Part shown: piece by piece, positions 20,340 to 32,881 of the stretch | Position numbering within the stretch: the first letter of the stretch is position 1 | Layout: each line of letters begins with the position of its first letter | NCBI RefSeq assembly: GCF_001632365.1 | Contig: NW_024468520.1 | Location: 637,304-701,303 of the forward strand | Source: Laetiporus sulphureus 93-53 | Lineage: Eukaryota > Basidiomycota > Agaricomycetes > Polyporales > Laetiporaceae | Direction: 5' to 3' | DNA length: 64,000 nucleotides | Position numbers and translations under genes: made by a program | Notes under the pieces: generated by a model | The model's database searches: none | Told to the model about the DNA's origin: nothing | Seen by the model: only the letters and a program-made list of their open reading frames with translations

Positions 20340-23300
20340 AGCAGGTGACGTACCTCGCGAACGTTCCTCGCTGGATGGAACAAGCCTTGCAAGACATAGC
20401 TCAACAGGATACCTGGGCCGAGAGTCACCCGCATGGCTTCCATCACAGCATCACGTCTAGTGACGTCTCGAAGCAATCAGGCCACACGAGGTTCATCAAG
20501 TGCAGCATGGAATCCTCGCAGCCGAGGCCGGCCACGCCAATGGCCAGATGCTTGTCAATCGTGCTTGCGGTCTGTCGGTGTACAAGGTCGTAGTCCGTGA
20601 GAGCATCCTCGAACATCGTGACGACAGAGTTAGTACGCCGACTGTGGACTGACGCATTAGAATGCGAATGAGAGCGCCTTCAGATATCCAATCCGGACAT
20701 TCAGTTCGGCAGTGCAATACTTGTTGAGGATAGGAGGACACATGTGAAAGCTGGGAAGTTTCTGTTTAGTGAACAAATGCATGTGAGAAGCATGTGAATT
20801 TAAGACCGCAGGTCTCTGCTATAATAGCGATTGCAATCGTACTGCAGACAGGACTCTGTCGCTCCTGGACACATAGGTTTGTAGGCAATACTTGTAATAC
20901 GTCTTGAGGACCAAAACTCTTGGCAATGTAACCAAAAGAATCGACTGCCGCACGACGAATGCCCTTCTTGTGCGCCTTCAGTAGATCCAGAAACTCGAAG
21001 CAGATACGCATCAATGCTCACGCTGGCGCGAACTCGGCGCCGTGGCTGGCTGGATTGAGTGATATTTGCATATTATCGGTGAATGGTGGGAGACGGGCAT
21101 ACCAATGCGAACGATGAGGTTGATCGTGGCCTCCTGCACTTCTCGTGTCTATTACGGAGAATCGGCGTCATACGGGTACTACGCACAATGATATTAGCAC
21201 TAAGCACTTGCATAGACAGAAGTGGGCGCCCACGGAGATCCTTCACAGGTGGATTCATTACGTCATACCGACAACGTTGGCGAAAGCATCCTCGGTGGCA
21301 ATGATACTACCCAAGGTATCGGGATATTCACCAAAATCCTCGAAAAGAACGAGACCGGGTTTGCTCAGAAGCTGATCTTCGCCGCATTGCTTGATGACAG
21401 CAGCCAGACGTGTGGTGAAGTCCGCTACTTGCTGACGCACCTTGACGATCTTCTTGTTGAGACGCCAGAGGATGGTAGACACGATCTGTGTCAAATCTGG
21501 CTTCACACGAATACCTGAGAAGTACAAAGTCAGCACCAATTTTGCATGAAACGTTGCGATATGGAGCTTACCCAGTGCGTTGATGACCGTACCAAACCCA
21601 TCCAGCATGACTTGATCCTCCGTCGTCTGCTCTTCGAAGGCATTGATGGTGCCATCGACGAGCCGAACCTCCAGTCGTTCATTAATGTTGGATGCACCGA
21701 GACCTTCGCAATTGTCTCCATGACCATCTTGCGATACGGCTCGGCCTCGTCCATGAGGTCATTGACAATCCTACCAAAATCCCCGCAATACCAGCATTCT
21801 CAGCCAACTCGACAGTCGTCTCTACGACCCGTCTGTAATTCCTGAGGTCGAGAGCCATGCGATGGACCCAGAATACCTTGAAGAATTCGTGCAGAACGTC
21901 CTGCTTGATGTACTATGCACCTTCGGTGGCAACGCATTGCTGGAAAACCTTCAAGACGATCTTCTTCGTCTCCTCGCCTGACGTTTGGAACTCACGGATG
22001 AGGATGATGATCACCTCCTTGACGTAGTAAGCAAAATGTTCATAGTCCATCAGGAGCAAGATAAAACTGATGGCTTTCAGGAATACAGCCATACTCTTGC
22101 CACAATGCAGGCTGATACTGACCCACAGTGGCTTAAGGACATTGTCAAACGATTCTATAAAATATAAAGCGCAGCTGCCTCAGCCAACGCTGCAAGACCC
22201 AAGGCGTTCATTGTTCTGACCTTCTGTTGCTCGTCCTGGAGCCCATGTGCGACGCAATCGATGAAATTGCGAGGATGCGACAGCACAGGGCCTCCCATCA
22301 TGATAGCAATCTATTGCACGATACGCATACCAGTGTGCCGCACCTGCCATGAGTTCTTGCTCCGGCGCACAGGTTTCAAGAAAGGCAATAGAGACAAAAT
22401 ACCGAGTGCCGAAGCCACGACTGAGAATGCACAAGCAGTCGTGTTACGCACGTACTCGTCCACATGGTCGGTATCCGAACGCATGGTGGAGGTCATGTGC
22501 GCGGAACCAGCTGCTTTGGACAAATTGGAGATGATCCCGCGTCCCTCAACACGGCATAGTGATCCTCATCGATGAGGAGAGGCTCGATGTCGACGAGAAT
22601 CTTATGGACGTATGGCCGCAACATCGTCGAGCTTGTAGAGTACGCGGTCGATAACCTTGACAAGTAGGTGACGTTCTTGGTCCTCCAACGTTCGCTCCAT
22701 CAGCAAAGGCAGGATCTTGTCAAAGAGAGGACCAGCCCCGAATTCACGAGCTTTGTCCGTGATCTGTCGGAGGGCGGTCTTGCCGATGGGCGGCGCGCCG
22801 TTCTGGATTTTGAGCAGGAGACGCATGATCTTGCGCGCCTTCATCTCGTCCACCGACAACTCCGTCTCGTCCTCCTTCAAAATCTTGTCGAAGTACTGCG
22901 CGTCCTCCACCTTAAAGAAAGCGAGACTGCCAACGCCCGGTATCTCATTGGGCAAATCGGAGGCAAGACCGGCCGCTGCTGCGAGGGTAGCAGCGTCGGA
23001 GCTCTCCTGTATCTGAAAACCACCAACTTCAGTGACGGAAGCGGCGAACTTCGAAGGACGAACCAGAGGGACATAACCCGGGGGCAGAGTGACGATGGCA
23101 TAACCGGTGGCAGGGAGAACGGGTCCAGCTGTTCATCAGTCAGATAACGGTTGCGTTTGTCTTCATGCATGAAGCCAGGCGCGTTCATAATGATGGGCTG
23201 CATGGGAATGTCTTGGACAGCGGGTGTCTGATCCCAGCGTGACCTTTTGGGAGTCTCAATGAGCGCACTGATGTCGGCAGGCATCGCGTCCCAGCGAGAA

Positions 23301-23770
23301 CGACGCTTCTTAGGTGCAGTCTCCTCGAGAGCTTCCTTAGACCACTCACCACCTTTATCCTCCTTATCCTCTGGCTCAGCAACGCCCCATCGGCGTTTGC
23401 GCCTTGCTCCTGCGAGCTCCTTCGCCGCTGCTTCTATCCCCTCCCCAGCGGTGTGTTTTGTCGAGTTCCATCTTTGCCTTACCCTCCTAGGCCTCCCTCG
23501 TCTGCTTCTCTATTGCTCGTCTGACTTGCTGTTCCTCCTGCTCAAGCCTCTGCAATCTCATGACATCCTTATACTCACTCTCAACATCCTTGCCCTCCTC
23601 TACTGCTTTGAACGCATCCTCACTCTTGTGCGCTTGGCGATTGAATAGGTGATGATGGTGGTCGGACTACCGCGATGCAATCTGGCGCTTTGAAGCGGTT
23701 TCGGCGAAGAGGTTCTCCTCAGCGAGTTCAGCGAACTTGCCGTGAAAGAGTCAGCTAATCTGGGGGATCG
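20340..23770 (-). pseudogene. Degenerate copy of splicing factor SF3B1 (U2 snRNP)
   Basis: Nearly the whole SF3B1 layout can be followed on the minus strand. There is an N-terminal coiled segment (ENLFAETASKRQIASR, 23730s), RSRWDAMPADIS and KRSRWDQTP repeats (23280s), LTDEQLDP, then the HEAT-repeat region. Recognisable pieces include [87 protein letters not shown] and VLQGLFHPAR (20400). It is broken by many frame changes and stops, for example TAG at 21913-21915 between VATEGA and YIKQD, and TAG before SDHHHH near 23680. One intron with intact ends (GTAAGC to TCTCAG, about 21515-21572) is kept, so it arose by DNA duplication and not by retrocopying. A working copy is expected elsewhere in the genome. 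Confidence 0.9.
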
Positions 23771-24676
23771 TGGGAAGGGCATGGTGGAAGCAAATAAAAG
23801 GTTGGAGGAAGGGAAGCCCCGGATGCGGGTAGCATCAGCGCGTGAATCGCCATGATGCACCTGGCTGCTGCCTGATCGGCTGCTGCTTGATGCTGCTTGA
23901 TGCTGCCTGATCGTAAGTGTATGATGTCAGATATTGAAGCACGTTTCGAGCTGATCCGCCTGCCAGGTAACACCTGCAACCTGCCATAGTGCTCAGAGGT
24001 ACCTAGCGACCTCTGGGAACAATTAGCGTGATACAAGGCATACATCAGCCGTATCAGAGACAATTACTGTCTGCGCTCAACCGAGTCGTTAAAGATTGCA
24101 CAAGGTCAATTGCGTACGTGGAAGATATTGGGTATAAACCAACGAGCGTATGGTGGATAAATATCTATTCAGGGGCTTGAAACACGAGGGCCTCGCGACC
24201 CGGATGTACTAGTAACTACTACTACTAGTCATAAAACCTACGGACTGGATCGAAAGAGATTGCTGATAGAAAGGGAGCTAAGGCATGACACGAAGCCGAG
24301 AGGGAAGTAATACCACAGGGAAGACGGACACGAGTATGGCTATAGCAGTGTGTTGCAGAACAAACGGAACTGAACGGAAGAGAGAAGCTTGAGACAATAA
24401 TGGCAGACATATACAGGGAAGGCGAAGAGCGAATGGCAGACGCGATGACGCAGGACCTCTGATGATGCCCAGACCGGACAATGAAGCAGACAAGCTAATC
24501 ATCTACATGGGGAACTGTCAGAGAACGCAATAGGCTGGAGACCACCACGGAGACGAGGAACCGACCGATTATGTGCGCACCGACTAGTGTTCCCACGAGA
24601 GAAACAAGCTCACAGACGACGACGATGAAGCACAACATCCGTGAGCACATAGGAGCGGGACCACAACGGCATAACT
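23771..24676. other. Intergenic, 3' flank of the GATA gene
   Basis: No coding pattern. Contains short repeats such as TGATGCTGC units at 23876-23912. Confidence 0.35.
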
Positions 24677-27575
24677 TCATCCGTACGTGATCATAGGTGC
24701 GTCGTAATAGTCGGTCTTCCACTCGCTGCTCTTCCACTCGTTTAGAAGCATTAGCGGGTGAAGCTGCAGGCCCTTCATTGATGGCGAGTCGTCTGGCAGC
24801 AGCCTCGGCGGATGCAGGTAGGCCGCGAACAGGTTGTCTGCGTCATCATGCTGGAGGCTCTGGCCGTGAAGGAACATGTTCGGAAAGTTGTCCGAGGGCA
24901 GCGTCAGCGGGTGAAGGTAAGATGGAGAGTTCGTGCTGTTGTTTGGGGGCAGCATCGGCGGGTGCCACAGCGGACTGCTGTTGTCACCATGCAGCATGTT
25001 GTATGGACTGTACGGGTTGTATGCGAAGTCGAGCGACGAGCCCCACGACTGCGAGCTCGATGATGTCGGCAACGTGTACGAGTCCGCGGACGAGCCGAAA
25101 TATGTTGCGGAGGACGGGGGCTCCGATGCCGAGTCGCCGCTCATGCGGCGCCGTTTCGACATCCTCGTCTCAGTGACCGTGTTTTCCATGTCCGAGTAAT
25201 CGCCGGAGACTGGGAATGCATCCGCTGTCGCACTGTATGTCTGTGCGAGATAATCCGAATGGTAAGGACCAGGGAAGGAGTATGGCGATCCAAAGAACGT
25301 GCTGCTGTATATGCTGTTCTGGCTAGGGGTGTTCCCAAGGGCATCCGTTAGCTCTGACTGCATCGAGGTGCGGTATTCGACTTCCTCGTGGCCGCTGAAA
25401 ATCTGCGTTGTCGAGTGAGGTGCCACGGTGGGGGCAGCTTCCATAATTGGCGAAGCACAATGACTGGCGCTTGGACTTGTGAAAGGCGTCGCGGAAGGCG
25501 CCTCCGAAGGCCCAGTGCCTACCCTACGGGCATCAAGGCGGGTGCGCTTGCGAATCACATCGGACTTCATGGAGAGAGGCCGCACAGAACCGTGCAACTT
25601 GTAGCTGGTACATGGGAGTGGTCAATTGGGCATCTTTTGGAGGCCGAGGGGAAGTGTAACTTACTATAAGCCACAGCTAGGAGAAATAGAAGCAAAGAAG
25701 GGGACGGGTGTCAGCAGGTATGCAGGGTTGATGCAAGGCGAATCGGTACTCACGCGTTGCACACGATCTTGCCTTTGTTGTCCTTCCGCCAGAGCGGCGT
25801 GGAGGTTGTGTGACAGTTGTAGCATTGTTCTGGATTACACTAGTGAGATCACGTTAAGATGGCAGGAGCATATGATACTCACCAACTTCTTGAGCATCTT
25901 GACACGAAGCGTTCTTTCCACGACCCTCACCGTGGTTATTCCTCATGCCTTTGGGGCGAGGACACTTGTGCTGAAAGAATAAAGCCTTAAGAGCGATTCA
26001 TGAACCCTGAACACAAGCATATACCATTTTATAGTACAATCCGCAAGCATTGCAGTTAAGCTCCTCGTTCAAACCGCGACGCCACAGAGGGGTACGAGTA
26101 GCGCCACAATTTGAGCACTCAGCCTTACCATTGCCCAGTGCTAAGTTGCTCTGTTGACCGGAGGCGCCCCCGTTGACAGGCGTGGTGCTCGGACCCGCGC
26201 TGCGAGACGAGGATTGAGTGTGCACGCTCAGCGATGGCCGCTTTCCCTTGCCGTTGGTGGCCGGCGTGCCATTGCTGTTTGGAGGGGCGAGCTGGGTTGG
26301 GGTGACGGTGCGTGGAATGACGTCCTCAACCGGGATGGATAGCGGCGGAACATTCCGGGGCGCGGCGGTGAACGTGAGGACCTCGTCGTCGTCGTTGCTG
26401 CTCGGGGTACGGCCCGAGCTGGTGGAGATTGGGTAGGACATTTCGCGCTCGACAGTGTCGAGTGCGAAATGTCCTACCGAGTCGACAGACCTCATCTCGA
26501 CGTCATCCTGGACATCATGGTTCTCAATGCGGGCGTCAGTCATGCTGCCTGTGCTGATGAGATCGTCTAGTGGCAGTTCAATTGTCGGGCGGACAATGCT
26601 GAAGCCATCCGAATTCCTAGGGAAACTGGAGATGGCGCCTTCGCCGAAGGTCATGGGGTTCGTGACAGTAGGAGTAGGATATAGAAGGGCAGCTGGGCCA
26701 AAGTCATCAGAGAAGAAAGTTGGAAAGCTGAGAGACGCTGATTGAAATATGTCGTCCGAGTTCGCCGTCGCGCCAGAGTTCTTCCTCGCTGCAGCCGGCT
26801 TGCGCCTGCGCTGGGTGAGGTATTGGTCTTTATCGTTACGGTCGCTGTTTGTGTCATCGACTCTGGCAGCGGTGGAGCGTGTCGATGGGCGGCCGCGCTT
26901 AAGGGCATTGTCCCTGAACTCGGAAGAGGGCTTCAGGTCCGGCTTCTTGACCGACACAGTGGCAGCGGTGGGCGATGCAGGCCGGTCGACACTGAAGGTA
27001 AACTGCATACGGCGAATGGTCCCGGGCCTGCCCCTCTGATTCGCCTCACGTTCGCGCTCCTTATCAGCAGCGCGCCGCTGGATGAGATCGGTAGAATGGT
27101 TGCGCTTGAAGCCCGGCGCCTGGAGCTGCTCGATGTTCCTGAGGACGCTATCAGTAGCCGTAGCGCCGTTGGCAGTGAGTCACGTACCATCCTTTCTCCT
27201 TGTCGAGCTTGTCACCCATACACTTGGACAGTTTCCTGAAGTCGCGCTTGGACTTTGCATCGTCGGCATCGACCATGAGATTCTGTAGATGCCAGATTCT
27301 CCAACTCAAGTTCTCGAGGCGCTGGCCTTGTTTCAAAAAGCTAGCGACCTTGGTGCAGACCTAAAACGGTGTTAGGTGGTAAAGACGACACGATATAGTG
27401 ACCATCATATGCTTACCTTCCAGGTCATCATCAACGAGTCAGCATCGCTAAGGTTACTGAATGGAACAAAGCTCTTGTTGCCCTAATTGTGACGGATGAG
27501 AGGTGAGTCCTGAATCCCCCGCCTGTGTGGACGAAAGAAACTGACTTTAAACTTCAGATTGAGAATGGAGGGCAT
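24677..27575 (-). CDS. GATA transcription factor with two zinc fingers and DUF1752-like N terminus
   Basis: Exons 27575-27546, 27482-27417, 27360-27188, 27138-26025, 25970-25883, 25829-25754, 25676-25665 and 25604-24677 join in phase (829 codons). The start is the ATG at 27575 (MPSILNLKFK), which leads in phase into the conserved N-terminal region with RLENLSWRIWHL and FRKLSKCMGDKLDKEKG, typical of DUF1752 in fungal GATA factors of the AreA/Gaf1 group. Finger 1 (about residues 431-455) is CSNCGATRTPLWRRG...CNAC. Finger 2 (about 493-517) is CYNCHTTSTPLWRKD...CNACGLYYKLHG. Both are CX2CX17CX2C. The inter-finger linker of about 37 residues includes CPRPKGMRNNHGEGRG. Pro/Ser/Asn-rich flanks follow. 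The protein should bind GATA sites in the nucleus; nitrogen or developmental control is usual for relatives. A 12-nt micro-exon encodes the finger-2 CGLY joint. Confidence 0.88.
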
Positions 27576-28694
27576 TGACCAGAGCACGCAGGATTCGTCA
27601 GGGGGAAGAGCACAGAGGTCGGCAGGGCAGAGCACGAAGAGGGACGAGAACAGTTATACGGAAAATAGAGCCGATGGAGCCTGAGGACGTCAGAAGAGTC
27701 GGGCAAATATACGAAGCACAAACTACACAGCTGGCGTTATTTGCATATTAACGTATCGATGTGGGGCGTGTTCACAATTGGATCCCAGGTGCGTGCAGAA
27801 CGCGAAGCATTGTCACATGCCCAAGCGATCACTGGTGCATGGTTGCAGAAGCTCCGAGCTGAGTTGTGCTCGGCACTTCGGCCCTGTAGAGGCACAGGCG
27901 ACTCCAGCCAGAACATCAGCGCGCTCCTCGGCAGCTTGCATGCGCCGTTGAACAGAAGCGGGAAGGGATTCATTGAACGTGCGACCTGCGAACCGCACAA
28001 GGACAAGCGTAGGGATGTGATGCGTGCGCCGCCGTAATCGGGAGCGAAATGAAATACAGGCGGCGTTCATTGTATGGTCTTATCGCTTGAAGGGCCTAGC
28101 GATGATCACAGTGGCTGGTAACTCCCCCTCCCCGACGAAGCCGGGCCTCGATTTTACTGGCTTCTATGACACATCCACGACACATGCACCATGAGACTCA
28201 CGAAGGCAGAGAATAGATACCAGTCCTGCGTTAATCAGGGTCGGACAAATGGCCGATGCATTCTGATTAGGGCGCGTACAATTGGCGTCCAAGTCATACC
28301 GGGGCCGATAACAGTGATAGCCCTGGGTCCTATAGGCATGATGCAGCTTGAGGTGAGATGACGTTGGTTGACATGACAGTCAAAGGGATGCGTCTGCATG
28401 TAGTACACAAGCTGAGCGCCGAGCGCTAGCGCTGATCGATGCGGGCAACTTGTTAGCAAAATGGACTGCTGATGGAAGTCCAAGTGACTCACTGGCATGC
28501 AGACGGGTGTGTCAGAGTAAGGTATGCCGCCACTAGTCCCGAGCGACCATGCATATGATGATGATCTGCAAGAGGACACCGCGTGAAGGATAGCTCCATT
28601 TACTGCTTTGGAATGCGACTCAGGCTCAGAAGAAGTCTTATTGCATATGAATGATACAGCACAGTGGTACATGGCGATTGAGCTATGTCAATGA
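27576..28694. other. Intergenic, no gene recognised
   Basis: Contains the promoter and leader of the GATA gene and the 3' flank of the next one. The open frames here (for example 28235-28672 minus) show no family pattern. Confidence 0.35.
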
Positions 28695-28980
28695 CTACTC
28701 ATTGACACCGGCATTATCCATCAGGAGGTCGTCATTGATATACAAAGACATTTCGTCATCAATGCCGGCATATCCTTGGGATAGGTTCAGCGTGAAATCT
28801 CCGTGGCCTACGTCGAATCCTTCCCCAAGAGCATTTGCGATGCTCGACTCATGATGAGGGGCGGCGTCGCGTGCAGTCAATGAGTTGATCTTTTGCTGCT
28901 GAAATTTCAGGTATTGTGTCGCCATCATCTCTAAAAACTCCTGGGGGACTCGCGCTGCTGCAGACGTAGCAGCACTCACG
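28695..28980 (-). repeat. Inverted-repeat arm, 3' gene segment, left copy
   Basis: Matches 41225-41510 inversely over 286 bp without gaps and with only a few substitutions. A less conserved stretch (about 28981-29200 versus about 40935-41155) adjoins it. Confidence 0.8.
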
Positions 28981-31350
28981 TCGTGCATTTGTGGCACCGC
29001 TACCATCCTCCACGAACCAGAACCTTGCCGATCCATACCGGGAGGCATGCGATGGCTCTCGCTTGCACCGTGAACGGATTGTGCTGGTTCACCGCGAGCC
29101 GGTCCCGCGTCCCTGGTGGAGCCCGACGTGACAGGACTTGGAGTCATACGTCGGCTGCGAGCATCTTCCTGATGTGAGTGTACATCAGCCCTCGCTCCTT
29201 GCGACAGGCCCGATTCGTCCGCGAGCTCAATTCCTTGGACATTGATGCTTTCCTCAGACGGCTGTTGCGTCTTGAGAGATGGATACTGCTTAATGCCAGC
29301 TGAGGGCCTAATGAATGCGGGGCTCGACGATATGACCTGGATTTCTGTCCTTTGGCCATGCTTGGATAGGTTTGCTTCGGATTGCCTTGGCTTCGAGGAA
29401 ACTAGAGAACCTCGCTCACCAAGAGACCACCCTGCCACTTCGATTGGAAATGACTTGTCAACACTGCACGGTGCGAGGAATGACGCGTTCCCTCACCTTC
29501 AATGTCATTAACTCCAAGAATTGAGTGATGCAGGGAACCAGCCTCAACGCTGAACATCTCAGCAGAACGGAGTCACTTCAATGGGCCGCCTTGCTCAACC
29601 TGCGCCTCCCGTTTCGGAGCGCGACGGGGAGGACACAAGGACTGGGGCTCATCTTTTGGAGGCTCGCTGCCCTTGTTGCTTGTGAAGGTAGGATCGTCAT
29701 CGCCGTTCCTTGTCATGTAGAGTTTGAGACAGGAAGTATTCTCCTGCTTGGGTGTGACTCCTTGGAGTACAAGACGTCCATGAGGATTGACGTCGCGAGA
29801 GTCTGTGATGACTGGATGAACAGAGCCGTTGAAGGGGACGGTATGAATGGCCATACCTGGATAAGGATTCTTAGAGATGTATATGCGACAGTCAGTCGAG
29901 GCTTCTGTCAGAGCAGAGTATAACTGCTGCAACTGGACGACATCAAGTCCCCGAAGACCACCATTATGGCCGCAGAAAGTGTTCCACGGAACATTTTGAG
30001 GCCAGTTGAAACACGTCAACCCTGACTTGAACAAGGTATCCAAGAGACAGTTCATTCCTTCAAATCTTGGGGTGATGCCATTTGACCCTAAAACCAGGAA
30101 GTTCACGTAAGGAGGACAAAAGTGATAGCAGGAGCACTAACGGAAAAGCCGCGCAAATGCATCTTCTATATCCTTCGACATTACGAGCAACTTGTCAGTC
30201 GTACTTCCGTCTGATAACCGGACAGCGCCATCCGGATGGAACGACAAGGTCTGCGCTTCAGCTGACTGTGTTTCATCATGAATTGATGGCCTTTCATAAT
30301 TGAGAGGAGGTGATTTGGCGATTTGCGCAGTAGAATGATTGTTCCTGGCACAATGTGAGATGACAGCGATATCATAACCTAAAAGCACGTACCACACGTG
30401 GGCTTTCAGATGTCCTATCACTTCATCTGTGGACGAACGCGTGAGCTTGCACAGGAACTAGATCACGCCCGTCATCAGCTCGTCATATAATGCGGATCAG
30501 TATGAAGACACGCACACCCTCACTCTCTGATGACTCGTACGCCATGCCAATTCCATCGTCCCTCACGATGTCATTTCCGCTGACAATGAGCACGGAATGG
30601 AAACCGTAGCTCTCAGCAAGCGCATCCAGCTGCATAACCGACATGTTAAATCCGTACAAAGATGATGGAGCTTCAGTAACCACATACCGTGGACCTCAGC
30701 TGTCTCATGAAGTATTCTAGTACTCGCCTCCGCTCTGAAGCCGCATCATTCGAAAGTCTTTCATCAGGAATGCGACTCTTAAACACGAGGATCGATGGCC
30801 ACTGCGACGGGTTCGCATTCTTGAATGCTTGCCAGCACTTGTATACATGCTCGGCGTCGTGACTGATATCTGTATGCAGGCATTGGACAAGCAGTCAGTG
30901 AATAATGATCAAAAAAACGTCAAGGAAGAGGGCTCTCGCACCGCCATCGGTCGCTAGAGGAACTCGCTTCGATTCCTCCTCCGTGTGCATGTTGTAATAT
31001 GCCTTGTACAATTGAAACGCATCATGCTCTGCGCGTTTGTCCAGTCTGAACACGTCAAATCGCGCAACAACTTCCTCGAAGGGGATTCCAAGGCGCCCTG
31101 CGATGCGTTCGAATATCAAACTGACCTGCCCAAAGTCTTGCTGAGCAGAAGCATCGTTTACGTGAGACGGTGCCGTGGCATAGCACTCTCTTTCCTCCGG
31201 TTCGTATACGACGTCTTCCGTATTCACTTCATTCGCTGCGTGAGCGACGCTCGACGATGGATGACCATGTATAGATGCAGGCATCGCATATAGTTCTTCA
31301 CTGGGAATCTCCGCAATTGTCTCTTGCTGCTGTCCGTGCACGGGCTTCAT
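28695..31350 (-). CDS. Left member of an inverted paralog pair, unknown family, 734 aa
   Basis: Exons 31350-30942, 30869-30688, 30629-30516, 30457-30393, 30344-30142, 30087-29857, 29802-29600, 29557-29497 and 29431-28695 join in phase into 735 codons with no stop. The start is the ATG at 31350 (MKPVHGQQQ). The right paralog has about 274 more residues upstream, so this copy is 5'-shortened or has an unseen first exon. The N-terminal segment has SLIFERIAGRLGIPFEEVVA and VYKCWQAFKNANPSQW, then LDALAESYGFHSVLIVSGND and DEVIGHLKAHVW. The middle has FNWPQNVPWN. The C terminus has ARVPQEFLEMMATQYLKFQQ and an acidic end. I recall similar proteins as expanded families in agaricomycetes, function unknown; that is memory, not a search. 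Confidence 0.6.
30327..31350 (-). repeat. Inverted-repeat arm, 5' gene segment, left copy
   Basis: Matches 38611-39634 in opposite orientation over 1,024 bp without any gap, introns included. By eye substitutions are mostly in the first 130 bp of the gene, and beyond that only a few differ. Similarity stops just upstream of the ATG (after CAGC) and at the start of exon 5. Confidence 0.85.
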
Positions 31351-32881
31351 GCTGGCAAGTGATCGAGCACAAGTTCGAGATGTAAGCGGCGGCGAGAGAG
31401 GTCAGCTAGCTACAAGGGAAAAAAACTCCTGGGGGGCGAGAGAGTCGAACGGTGATTCCGAGCTGCTACCGATACCTGTAGCCAAAAATCTTCCCACAAC
31501 AAGAAGCAGCGTAAACCAATCCACCGTGGTCCATATCATCCGCGTGTTCCCTCCTTGCCCTGCCCTGCATAAGAAACATCCGCGGTTCTTCTCCGAGACG
31601 TTGATTAGCACCGAGAAGCCCAAGCAGTTCATGTGGCATACAGCTGCCACATGGAGACCAGGAAACAACTTTTGCCGAAACCTCTGCTGGATGGCATGGT
31701 GACGGTACGTCAGAAGCTTTGGCGAGCATTACCAATGAGCTTGAAGCTTGATGGGCTAGAGGCATGCGTGCAGCCGAAAGAAGCCCTCTCTGGCTTGGCG
31801 ATCAGAACAGCCGATCGTAGGTCTCATCCGTCTGATCCAGAGGACGATGATGTATTTGTACGCTTCGCAAATTCGTTTCACACTGCAACACGTTGTCATG
31901 ACGCTGATGGATCTGAGCTATCCCAAATTGAGAGCAATTCATCAACAACTCCGTGCGATTGTACCACAAACCTGCAAGGGACCCTTCCGACGAGCCCTCT
32001 TGCATACGTCTAAGCCAAGAGGCATGCCGAATACAGCAGGAACAACGGTCAAATTGTGACCGCGCTCATCAGATTTGACGTATGGTAACCCACAGCCGCT
32101 TTAGGAGGGCAGTCTATCAAGTCCACACTAGTAAGCGACTTGTTCTTAGCGTACCCTGCTTTTACTCAAATGAAAGCTAGCAAGTTTATGCATTCGGTCG
32201 CCTCACCTTCCTCTATATTGGAGACTGAGTCCAACATTACCGCTAGCCTGAGTCGGCACATATCCAACGCCGAAAGGCCAACTTTCAGGACAATTGAGTT
32301 GATTTGCGGGTAAAGAGTATCCATCACCAGGAGTAGGAATCTCAGTGACCATTTTGCCCGTGGTTTGTTGGACATCTGTTCCAGTTGATGATCCACGATA
32401 GACACGAAGCGGCGCGAGCAATACCTCAGCGTGAGTGTTGCTGCGCGTGGTTGCTTTAAAGATCATCAGAATATGTGATCGATGTAGAGAACCGTTGACG
32501 GCACCGTGAGTTGCAAACTTATCAACCCGAGCGCGGCCCATGAGCGTCATGTGCTAGCCGCAAAACCTTCAGAGACCTGCCTTCTTGACATATTTCTAAT
32601 TTCGCGTCGTCGCCATCGCAATGCAGTCTGCGTAGACTCTCATAACAATCTGCCCACGTGTAGGGGCGAAAGAATAATGGGGCCTTTTGGCCGTTCATCA
32701 AAAATACACGAGCATAGTGTGACGGCCACGAAATTGTACGTGAACATCAAAACATCAGCAGTGTCTATCGCAAATCTCGTTTCATTGCAGTGGATAAATC
32801 CCTCGCTAACTTCGGTGTGCACGCCAGTCGGAATTCAAGCTCCAAATCCCAGGAGATATCTGCGACAGTCCTGAAGATCTC
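31351..32881. other. Remnant-rich stretch without a defined gene
   Basis: On the minus strand 32640-32800 reads an open segment (EVSEGFIHCNETRFAIDTAD) and 32203-32550 another, possibly exons of a lost gene. Near 31415-31440 the minus strand carries CCCCCCAGGAGTTTTT, which also occurs in the conserved 3' segment of the flanking paralogs, hinting at a third fragment. None can be assembled. Confidence 0.3.

Noticed and set aside
31418..31460. GTTCGACTC followed by a T-run on the minus strand, like a tRNA 3' end with a Pol III terminator
   Set aside because: The T stem does not pair and no A box is found upstream.
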